NCBI GenBank assembly: GCA_027451085.1
Contig: DAIDKA010000152.1
Span: 1 to 8,374 of the forward strand
DNA length: 8,374 bases
Direction of reading: 5' to 3'
Source of the DNA: Gammaproteobacteria bacterium
Lineage (GTDB): Bacteria; Pseudomonadota; Gammaproteobacteria; Steroidobacterales; Steroidobacteraceae
The notes beneath the pieces were generated by a model, which was not told the DNA's origin, ran no database searches, and saw nothing but the letters and a program-made list of their open reading frames with translations. Shown one piece after another: positions 1 through 7,000 of the stretch. The translations under genes and the position numbers were made by a program. Position 1 is the first letter of the stretch, and every line of letters starts with the position of its first letter.

Positions 1-34
1 TTACGATGCCCGGGTTTTCACTGCTTGATCCCGC

Positions 35-1003
35 ATGACTCTCGTAGAAATCCGCTCACTCGTCCAGACCGACCTCACCGCCGTGGACGAGGCCATCCGC
101 GGCCGTCTCAAGAGCGCCGTACCGCTGGTCGACCAGATCGCTGAACATATTATATCCGGAGGCGGTAAGCGCCTGCGGCCTCTGCTCGTGGTCCTGGCCG
201 GTCGCGCCTGTGACATTAAAAGCCAGGCTCATGTTGAAGCTGCAGCCTTCATCGAGTTCATCCACACTGCCACGCTGCTGCATGATGACGTCGTGGACGG
301 CTCATCCCTGCGCCGCGGCCGTTACACCGCCAATGAGGTGTTCGGCAACCAGGCCAGCGTGCTGGTGGGGGACTTCGTGTACTCCCGCGCCTTCCAGATG
401 ATGGCGAAGCTCGGTCACCAGGCGGTGCTGTCCATCATGGCCGACGCCACCAACGTGATCGCCGAGGGCGAGGTCCTGCAGCTCATGCACGCCCGCGACC
501 CCGACACCACCGAGCAGCGCTACCTGGAAGTCATCTACCGCAAGACCGCGCGGCTGTTCGAGGCCGGCGCCGAAGTGGCGGCCGTGCTGTCGCAAAGCTC
601 TCTCGAGATGCAAAAAAGCCTCGCGGCCTATGGCCGGCACCTGGGCACTGCCTACCAGCTGGTGGATGACGTGCTCGACTTCCGTTCCAACCCGGCCGAG
701 CGCGGCAAGAACCTGGGCGATGACCTCGCCGAGGGCAAACCCACCCTGCCCGTGATCCATGCCCTGCGTTCGGCCTCCGAAGCTGACCGGACACTGATCC
801 GCGCAGCCATCGAGCACGGCGGCCTCGAAAACCTCGAGCGCATCCTGGCGGTTATCGATGCTGCCGGCGGCATCGACTACGCCGCACAGGTGGCGCAGCG
901 CGAAGCGGATCTGGCCATAAAGGCTCTTGATGCGCTGCCTGACACTCGGTTCAAGACCGGCATGGTGGCGCTCGCGCGCTTCGCGGTCACGCATACCACC
1001 TGA
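35..1003 (+). CDS. ispB: Polyprenyl (octaprenyl-type) diphosphate synthase
   Basis: A 322-residue trans-prenyltransferase that adds isopentenyl diphosphate units to farnesyl diphosphate, making the long side chain of ubiquinone. Family hallmarks are all visible: GGGKRLRP at residues 42-49 (isopentenyl diphosphate binding), the first aspartate-rich motif DDVVD at 84-88 followed by the SSLRRG segment, a GEVLQL segment, YRKTARLFEAGAE, and the second aspartate-rich motif DDVLD at 211-215 followed by GKNLGDDLAEGKPTLP. The length matches IspB and the N-terminus aligns in register with E. coli IspB, which supports this ATG, although no clear Shine-Dalgarno sequence lies in the 34 bases before it. 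The product chain length cannot be read reliably from sequence, so octaprenyl is by analogy. The enzyme should be cytoplasmic. The lipoprotein gene follows after 38 bp, so co-transcription is plausible. No promoter is recognisable in bases 1-34. Confidence 0.93.
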   Translation: MTLVEIRSLVQTDLTAVDEAIRGRLKSAVPLVDQIAEHIISGGGKRLRPLLVVLAGRACDIKSQAHVEAAAFIEFIHTATLLHDDVVDGSSLRRGRYTANEVFGNQASVLVGDFVYSRAFQMMAKLGHQAVLSIMADATNVIAEGEVLQLMHARDPDTTEQRYLEVIYRKTARLFEAGAEVAAVLSQSSLEMQKSLAAYGRHLGTAYQLVDDVLDFRSNPAERGKNLGDDLAEGKPTLPVIHALRSASEADRTLIRAAIEHGGLENLERILAVIDAAGGIDYAAQVAQREADLAIKALDALPDTRFKTGMVALARFAVTHTT

Positions 1004-1029
1004 GTTTCAAACAAGCCCCCGCACAGGCC

Positions 1030-1035
1030 AAGGAG
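1030..1035 (+). promoter_or_regulatory. Shine-Dalgarno sequence of the lipoprotein gene
   Basis: AAGGAG lies six bases before the ATG at 1042, an ideal ribosome binding site. It fixes the start of the lipoprotein reading frame. Confidence 0.8.
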
Positions 1036-1041
1036 ACGTCG

Positions 1042-1770
1042 ATGCACAAGCTCATACCCAGGCTGGCGGCAACACTGCTCCTGATCCTGCCGCTGGCCGG
1101 CTGCATCAACTACCACGACAAGGACCACGACGCAGACACGGCCGATGCGGATGCGACGCAGCACGATGGCGGCAGCACGCACTCCATCAATGGCTCGATC
1201 CACATCGAGGCCGGCCAGTCCGTGCATGATGCCAGCACGGTGAACGGCTCGGTGCATATCGACGACGGCGCGCAGGTCGGCGGCGGCCACAGCATCAATG
1301 GCGGCATCAGCCTGGGGAGCAACGCCACGGCCGGCTCACTGACCACCGTCAACGGCGGCATCATCGTGGGGGATGGCGCAACGGTCCACGGCTCCGTGAC
1401 CACGGTCAACGGCACGCTGTCACTGCATCCCGGCAGCTCCGTCGGCGGGCGGCTCTCCAATATCAATGGCACCATCATCGTGGCCGGAGCCAGCGTCGGC
1501 GGCGGCATCAACACGGTCAATGGCAACATCGACATCGGCGCCAACTCGCACATCAAAGGTGGCATCACCGTGCACAAGCCGGCCACCGGCTTCCTGCACC
1601 TGTGGGGCGACAATGACAAGCCGCGCGTGGTGGTGGGGCCGGGCGCCAGTGTCGAAGGCACATTGCGTTTCGAGCGCGACGTGCGGCTATATGTCAGTGA
1701 CAGCGCCACCATCGGCCCGGTGACGGGCACCACCGAGATCCGCTTCTCCGGCGACCGTCCCCCGCGCTAG
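1042..1770 (+). CDS. Lipoprotein with tandem beta-solenoid-like repeats
   Basis: A 242-residue predicted lipoprotein. The N-terminus has Lys/Arg at positions 3 and 7, a hydrophobic stretch (8-18) and a lipobox L18-A-G-C21, so signal peptidase II should cleave before Cys21. Residue +2 is Ile rather than Asp, consistent with outer-membrane sorting. Residues 22-44 form a linker rich in His and Asp. Residues 45-178 hold seven copies of an 18-19-residue repeat centred on [S/T/N]-[V/I]-N-G, with Asn-Gly pairs at 50, 68, 86, 104, 123, 142 and 160. The following hydrophobic and Gly/Ala positions resemble the rungs of a beta-helix, as in bactofilins and other polymer-forming proteins. The C-terminal part (180-242) departs from the repeat but keeps beta-strand-like segments such as RVVVGPGASVEGTLRF. 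I recall similar repeat lipoproteins in Xanthomonadales, usually annotated as hypothetical; that cannot be checked here. Function is unknown. A structural or envelope-scaffold role is inference only. Confidence 0.85.
   Translation: MHKLIPRLAATLLLILPLAGCINYHDKDHDADTADADATQHDGGSTHSINGSIHIEAGQSVHDASTVNGSVHIDDGAQVGGGHSINGGISLGSNATAGSLTTVNGGIIVGDGATVHGSVTTVNGTLSLHPGSSVGGRLSNINGTIIVAGASVGGGINTVNGNIDIGANSHIKGGITVHKPATGFLHLWGDNDKPRVVVGPGASVEGTLRFERDVRLYVSDSATIGPVTGTTEIRFSGDRPPR
1174..1575 (+). repeat. Seven degenerate 54-57-bp in-frame repeats
   Basis: This part of the lipoprotein gene encodes seven consecutive repeats of 18, 18, 18, 19, 19, 18 and about 18 residues, each with a V/I-N-G core (codons such as GTCAACGGC or ATCAATGGC). 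The repeats are clear at protein level but diverged at DNA level. This indicates old duplication under selection for a fold rather than a recent, unstable tandem repeat. Confidence 0.8.
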
Positions 1771-1801
1771 CCATTCGCGGTGTCCAGCACCAGCAAATCC
1801 T

Positions 1802-1821
1802 TGCCTGCGGCGCGGCATTTT
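1802..1821 (+). terminator. Weak possible intrinsic terminator after the lipoprotein gene
   Basis: TGCC (1802-1805) can pair with GGCA (1814-1817), with a further two pairs inside if T1806 bulges, and the stem is followed directly by TTTT (1818-1821). Position (31 bp after the stop) and the U-tract fit a Rho-independent terminator, but the stem is short and interrupted, so this is tentative. Confidence 0.3.
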
Positions 1822-1870
1822 AAAAATAATATTTCAGATATCAATATCTTATAAACTGTATACTTGTACA
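1821..1870 (+). promoter_or_regulatory. AT-rich promoter region of the imu operon
   Basis: Only 9 of these 50 bases are G or C, in strong contrast to the GC-rich genes on both sides. It contains TATAAA at 1850-1855 and TATACT at 1859-1864, either of which could serve as a -10 box. I see no convincing -35 hexamer at standard spacing from either. A 14-bp inverted repeat, AGATAT-CA-ATATCT (1836-1849), lies just upstream of the LexA box. The region is the only sizeable non-coding stretch before imuA and must hold its promoter. The exact start site cannot be fixed by eye. Confidence 0.6.
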
Positions 1871-1873
1871 GTT
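1854..1873 (+). promoter_or_regulatory. LexA-binding SOS box
   Basis: AACTGTATACTTGTACAGTT has the E. coli-type core CTG-N10-CAG (1856-1871), with seven-base arms AACTGTA/TACAGTT that are perfectly complementary and an alternating AT-rich centre typical of strong boxes. It overlaps the likely -10 elements and ends 27 bp before the imuA start. LexA bound here should block transcription of imuA-imuB-dnaE2 until DNA damage triggers RecA-dependent LexA cleavage. The sequence match is seen directly; LexA control of imu cassettes is established in other bacteria. Confidence 0.9.
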
Positions 1874-1900
1874 ACGGGTTCTTCTCCTAGGCTTGCGCGC

Positions 1901-2578
1901 ATGCTTTCGCGCAATCTCACCCCGGACCTCGATGGCCTCGCCAACTCCCTGAACAGCATTGCGCCCAGCTGGCGGGGGCGCGCGGAGCAGTCCCTGCCTG
2001 TGCAGTCCACAGGCTTCGCCGGCCTGGACGCGCTGCTGCCCGGGGGTGGCTGGCCAGTCGGGGCGCTCACCGAGCTGCTGCATGCCACGGACGGCATCGG
2101 GGAAGTCAGCCTCACCCTGCCGGCGTTGCAACAGCTGTGTCGCGCGCAGCGCCGCGTGGCCCTCATCGACCCTCCCTTCATCCCCGATCCGCCGGCCCTG
2201 CAGGCCCAGGGACTGCCGCTCGAACACACGCTGTGGATCAGCACCCGCGGCGGCGAAGACGGTCTTTGGGCAGCCACGCAGCTGCTGCGCACGGCGGCCA
2301 CCGGTGCAGTGCTGCTGTGGGGCTCGCAGCAGGTGGACCGGAACCTGCGCAAACTGCAGCTGGCCGCCGAAAGCGGCACTGGTCTCGCCTTCTTGTTCCG
2401 TGGCATCGCGGCCGGAGAAACTCCCTCGCCCGCGGCCCTGCGCCTGGAACTGCGCCCCGTCGCACAGACCCTTGAAACGCGCCTGCGCAAGGCTCGCGGC
2501 GGCCGCCCCGGTGTGGTGCTGATTCCACTGGCGCGGCTGCCTGCATGCTTCAGCGCCGCCACCGGCCGCGGGACCTGA
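1901..2578 (+). CDS. imuA: ImuA, RecA-like translesion synthesis accessory protein
   Basis: A 225-residue protein of the ImuA family, a RecA/SulA-related component of the SOS mutasome that works with ImuB and DnaE2 at damaged template. Recognisable segments are TGFAGLDALLPGGGWPVGALTEL at roughly 37-59, matching the start of the RecA-like fold, then the place where RecA has its Walker A loop (about 62-71, HATDGIGEVS), which here lacks the GK[S/T] lysine. Further on are VALIDPP near 86-92 and AVLLWGSQQVDRNLRKLQLAAE. Absence of the ATP-binding lysine is usual for this family, so it probably acts through protein contacts rather than classical ATPase activity. The ATG follows the LexA box by 27 bp; a Shine-Dalgarno sequence is weak or absent, so the start rests on the position of the box and on family length. 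imuB begins 7 bp after its stop. Confidence 0.9.
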   Translation: MLSRNLTPDLDGLANSLNSIAPSWRGRAEQSLPVQSTGFAGLDALLPGGGWPVGALTELLHATDGIGEVSLTLPALQQLCRAQRRVALIDPPFIPDPPALQAQGLPLEHTLWISTRGGEDGLWAATQLLRTAATGAVLLWGSQQVDRNLRKLQLAAESGTGLAFLFRGIAAGETPSPAALRLELRPVAQTLETRLRKARGGRPGVVLIPLARLPACFSAATGRGT

Positions 2579-2585
2579 GGCCTGT

Positions 2586-4007
2586 ATGCTGTGGTTGTGC
2601 CTGCACCTGCCCCACCTGGCCGTGGAACTGCGCCAGCCGCCCGATACCCGGCCCACCGCTGTCCTTGAATGCGGAACACGGCGCCGGGTGCTGGCCGCCA
2701 ACACACCGGCCCGCGCCGCCGGCATCGCCCGCGGCCTGGACGCCGCACTGGCGCAGGGACGGCTGCCCGGACTCAAGCTCCTGGAACGTTCACCCGTGCA
2801 GGAACGCCGTGCACTCATGGCCCTGGGGCACTGGGCACACCAGTGGAGCGGCGACATCTGCCTGGACACAGCGCGCTGGCTCGTGGCGCTGGAGGTGGGT
2901 GCAAGCCTCGCATTGTTCGGCGGCCTGGAACAGCTGCAGGCCCGGCTGTTTGCAAGCACCCGGACGCTGGGCTACACCCTCAGGACCGGCATCGCCCCCA
3001 CGCACGAGGGTGCTGCGTTGATCGCCTGTTCCGGCCGTACCGCCAGCCTCACCACTCGCGGCGCCTTGCGCGCCGAGCTTGCGCGCCGCCCGCTCACGGA
3101 CCTTCTGATCCCCGATGGCATACTCCAGGGCCTGAAGGATGCGGGCCTCACCAGCATCGGCGAAGTATTGCAACTGCCGGCTGCCGCGCTGGCGCGACGC
3201 TTCGGCCCGGAATTCCCAGACTACCTGCAGCGCCTGCTGGGCGAGCGGCCCGACCCCCGGCGGCGGTTCAGACCGACTGAGCGTTACCGGCGCCTGCTGG
3301 AATGCGCCTACCCGGTGGATAACGCCCAGGCGCTGCTGTTCCCGCTGCGACGCATGCTGGTGGAACTGCAGGGCTGGCTACGCGGGCGTGACGGTGCCGT
3401 GGACAGCCTGCGCCTCAGCCTGCGTCACCGCGATATGCCGCCGACCGTGATCGACACCCGGCTCGGCGCGCCGGAACGCGACGCCGCCATCTTCTCGCCA
3501 CTGCTGCGCGAACGACTGGAGCGCACCATGCTGCCGGCGCCGGTGACACACCTTGTGCTGGAAGCCGCGCGGCCGGTGGCGCCGGCGATCGCGCAGCACA
3601 GTCTGTTCGATGCCCACGCCACACGCGATGCGCAGTGGACCCAGCTGCTGGACCGGCTGCGCACCCGCCTGGGCGAGACCGCCGTGCGCGAACTGCGCCT
3701 GCTGGACGATCATCGGCCTGAACGGGCCTGGCGCATGCAGACCGGGACGAACCCCCATGTCACCGCGCCGCAAGATGCCGCAAAAACAGATCCCCTGCCC
3801 GCACGTCCACTGTGGATCATGGAGCCCCGGCCGCTGCGCGCCCTGCCCCGGCTGCTGGGGGACCCGGAACGCATCGAGTCCGGCTGGTGGGACGGCGCGG
3901 ACATGCAGCGCGACTACTACATCGCAGAAACCCCCGAGGGCGCACTGTGGTGGGTGTACCGCGATCTCGCCAGCAACACCTGGTTCCTGCACGGCATCTG
4001 GGCCTAG
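2586..4007 (+). CDS. imuB: ImuB, catalytically inactive Y-family polymerase homologue
   Basis: A 473-residue Y-family polymerase relative that serves as the hub of the SOS mutasome, linking DnaE2, ImuA and the sliding clamp. The fold runs from an N-terminal palm (1-165), through a thumb with helix-hairpin-helix character (about 170-225, LIPDGILQGLKDAGLTSIGEVLQLP) and a little-finger region (about 230-330), to a C-terminal extension ending DYYIAETPEGALWWVYRD...WFLHGIWA, typical of ImuB. Where active polymerases have the first catalytic Asp, this protein reads LHLPHL (6-11). Where they have the Asp-Glu pair (SxDEAxLD), it reads LEVGASL (102-108). Polymerase activity is therefore unlikely. QHSLF at 337-341 fits the beta-clamp-binding consensus. 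The ATG is preceded by TGAGG, overlapping the imuA stop, at five-base spacing, so translational coupling is likely. dnaE2 follows after 11 bp. Confidence 0.93.
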   Translation: MLWLCLHLPHLAVELRQPPDTRPTAVLECGTRRRVLAANTPARAAGIARGLDAALAQGRLPGLKLLERSPVQERRALMALGHWAHQWSGDICLDTARWLVALEVGASLALFGGLEQLQARLFASTRTLGYTLRTGIAPTHEGAALIACSGRTASLTTRGALRAELARRPLTDLLIPDGILQGLKDAGLTSIGEVLQLPAAALARRFGPEFPDYLQRLLGERPDPRRRFRPTERYRRLLECAYPVDNAQALLFPLRRMLVELQGWLRGRDGAVDSLRLSLRHRDMPPTVIDTRLGAPERDAAIFSPLLRERLERTMLPAPVTHLVLEAARPVAPAIAQHSLFDAHATRDAQWTQLLDRLRTRLGETAVRELRLLDDHRPERAWRMQTGTNPHVTAPQDAAKTDPLPARPLWIMEPRPLRALPRLLGDPERIESGWWDGADMQRDYYIAETPEGALWWVYRDLASNTWFLHGIWA

Positions 4008-4018
4008 CAGGCCGGGTG

Positions 4019-7000
4019 ATGGACTCAAGGACAGACTCTGCGCCACCCGGCCCCACGGTAACGGCGGCGCAATCCGGCTACGCGGAACTCATCTGCCTCA
4101 GCAACTTCTCCTTTCAGCGCGGCGCCTCGCACCCTCGAGAGCTTGTGCAGCGCGCCCGCGAACTGGGCTACGCGGCGCTCGCCATCGCGGACGAATGCTC
4201 CCTCGCCGGGATCGTCCGCGCCCACGAGGCCGCCATGGCTGCAGATCTCAAACTGATCGTCGGCAGCCAGTTCGCCCTGCCCTGCGGCGGGCGCATCGTG
4301 CTGCTGGCTCCCAGCCAGGGCGCCTATACCCAGCTGTGCGAACTCATCACCCGCGCGCGGCGGCAGGCGGCCAAGGGCAGCTACTGTATCGTCCGTGCCG
4401 ATTTTGAAGCAGGCGTGGAGCAGTGCTTCGGCCTGTGGCTGCCGGCGCACCCAGCTGACGCACGGCAGCTGGACGCGGCGGCCACCACCTGGTTTGCGCA
4501 GCTGCCGCTGGCGGCGAAGGCGCTGGCCTTCGTGCACACACTGGAGCAGGGCAGCCGGACACGCCTGGAACAGCTGCGCACCTTGAGCACAAGGCTGGAC
4601 CTTCCGCTGTGCGCCGCAGGCGATGTCCACTACCACGTCCGCACACGCCGCCGGTTGCACGACGTGCTCACCGCCATCCGTCTGCACACCACGGTGGACC
4701 GGATCGGACGCCGCGGGTTCGCCAACGGCGAGCGCCACCTGCGCACCCTTGCCGCGCTGCGCCGGCTGTATCCGGCCGACACGCTGCAGACAGCCGTGGA
4801 ACTGGCGGGACGCTGCGCCTTCTCGCTGCGGCAGCTGCACTACGAATACCCCGCCGAGCTGGTGCCCGCGGGACTCACCGCCCGCGAACACCTGCGGGCG
4901 CTGGCCCTGGCCGGCTGCAAGCGCCGCTGGCCCACGGGCACTCCTGTCCCCGTGCAGGCACTGATCGAGAAGGAACTGGCGCTGATCGCCGAGCTGCGCT
5001 ATGAGCACTTCTTCCTCACCGTGGAGGAACTGGTCCGCTACGCCCGCTCCAGGGGCATCCTGTGCCAGGGCCGCGGCAGCGCCGCCAACTCCGCCGTGTG
5101 CTACGCACTCGGCGTCACCGAGGTCGATCCCGAACGCATGGACATGCTGTTCGAGCGCTTCATCTCCAAGGAACGCCACGAGCCGCCGGATATCGACGTC
5201 GACTTTGAACACCATCGGCGCGAGGAAGTCATCCAGCATGTCTACGAGAAATACGGTCGGCACCGCGCGGCGCTGGCCGCCACAGTCATCAGCTACCGCC
5301 GGCGCTCCGCCCTGCGCGACGTCGGGCGCGTCCTGGACCTGCCCACCGACCTGCTCGACGCCCTGTCCGGGTCACTGCTGTGGTTCGACGGTAACGGTGA
5401 AGTCCCGCGGCGCCTTGCCGCACTGGGTTTCGACCCCGGCTCACGCACCGCGCAACTGCTGCTGGAACTGGCGCGGGAACTGCACGGCTTTCCCCGCCAC
5501 CTCTCACAGCATGTGGGAGGCTTTGTCATCTCCGAGCAGCCGCTGTCGAGCCTGGTGCCGGTGGAAAACGCCGCCATGCCGGAACGCACCATCATCCAGT
5601 GGGACAAGGAGGACCTCGAAACCCTGGGATTATTGAAAGTCGACTGCTTGGGCCTGGGGATGCTCACTGCACTGCGGCACATGCTGCAGCTGCAAGGTGA
5701 CTTCGATGGCCGACCCTTCGAACGGCAGCAGATTCCGAAGGAAGACCCGGCCACCTACGCCATGCTGAGCCGCGGCGAGGCCATCGGTGTATTCCAGGTC
5801 GAGAGCCGCGCGCAGATGAACATGCTGCCACGCCTCAAACCCGGCAACTACTGGGACCTCGTGATCCAGATCGGCATCATCCGTCCCGGCCCCATCCAGG
5901 GCGGCATGCTGCAGGCCTACCTGCAACGCCGCCAGGGCGGCAAGGCGCCGGGCCGGCTGGAGACGGACGGCAACCCCGTCCTGCGTAAAACCCTGGAGCG
6001 CACCTGCGGCGTGCCGCTGTTCCAGGAACAGGTGATGCAGATCGCCATGGAGTGCGCCGGCTTCAGCGCCGGGGAGGCCGATCACGTGCGCCGTTCCATG
6101 GCCGCCTGGCAGCGCCGGGGCGATCTACACCAGTTCGAGCGGAAGCTGAAGGACGGCATGCGCGCACGCGGCTACTCGGAGCAGTTTGCTGAGCGCATCT
6201 ACAAACAGATCGAAGGCTTCAGTTCATACGGCTTTCCGCTGTCGCACTCGGCCAGTTTCGCGCTCCTGGCCTACGACTCGGCCTGGTTGCGCCGCCATGC
6301 GCATCCGGCCTTCCTGGCGGGGCTGCTGAACGCCTGGCCCATGGGATTTTATTCCCCCGCGCAGCTGGTGAACGATGCCCGGCGCCAGGGTGTGCGCCTG
6401 CGCCCGGTGGCCATCGAGACCAGCCGGCACGACTGCACCCTGGAGCGGGCCGAAGACGGCGGCGCCGAGGTACGCCTGGGATTCAGACTGATCCCGGGGA
6501 TTCCTGAAGATGCCAGCGCGCGCATCATTGCGGCCCGCTCTGAGCAGCCCTTCAGCGACCTCGATGACCTGGCCCACCGCGCCGCACTGCAGCGGCGGGT
6601 GCTGCACAGGCTCGCCCGCGCCGGCGCGCTGGCCGGCCTCACCGGGCATCGCCACCAGGCCCACTGGGCCGTGCTGGGACTGGAGCAACTGCCCGGCGCG
6701 CTGGCCGGCAAGGCCGCCAGCCCGGCAAAAGCCACGCTTTTTGCCGGGCGTGCAGCAAGCGCCGCAGGCAACTTTCTGCCGAGGATCAAGGAAGACCCCG
6801 CCGCACTGCCCGCGCCCACCGAAGGCCAGTGCCTGGTCGAGGATTACCGCAGCCTGGGCCTGACCCTGGGACGCCATCCCGTGGCCCTGCTGCGCAACCG
6901 GTTCCAGCGCCTGCGCGCCAGGCCTGCCGCAGAACTCGCCACGCTTCCCCCGGGCAGCACCGTGCACGTGGCCGGCATCGTCACCCACCGGCAGCGGCCT

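Noticed and set aside
302..994. 230-residue minus-strand open frame opposite ispB
   Set aside because: Shadow of the ispB codons; composition (His/Gly/Ala/Val) mirrors the coding strand and no domain can be recognised.
1174..1575. Regular repeats in the lipoprotein gene as a CRISPR or satellite array
   Set aside because: The periodicity is at protein level; DNA copies are diverged and in frame with no identical repeats separated by unique spacers.
1824..1834. AAATA-A-TATTT inverted repeat as an operator
   Set aside because: Five-base arms made only of A and T arise easily by chance in such an AT-rich stretch; there is no supporting context.
1841..2959. Long minus-strand open frame opposite imuA and the start of imuB
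   Set aside because: It is antisense to two clearly conserved genes, has shadow-like Arg/Ala/Gly/Gln composition, no recognisable motifs, and runs across the LexA box. Long empty frames are common in GC-rich DNA.
3529..3545. CCGGCGCCGG palindrome in imuB
   Set aside because: Short GC-only palindromes are frequent in GC-rich coding DNA, and this one has no loop or tract suggesting function.
3812..4018. Upstream extension of the dnaE2 reading frame to an ATG at 3812 (1141-residue product)
   Set aside because: The extra 69 residues overlap the conserved C-terminus of ImuB in another frame, are Arg/Ala/Gly-rich and do not resemble DnaE2. The ATG at 4019 after the imuB stop fits the family start.
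4025..5263. 412-residue minus-strand open frame opposite the 5' half of dnaE2
   Set aside because: Antisense shadow of the conserved DnaE2 PHP and palm coding sequence, with no family features of its own.
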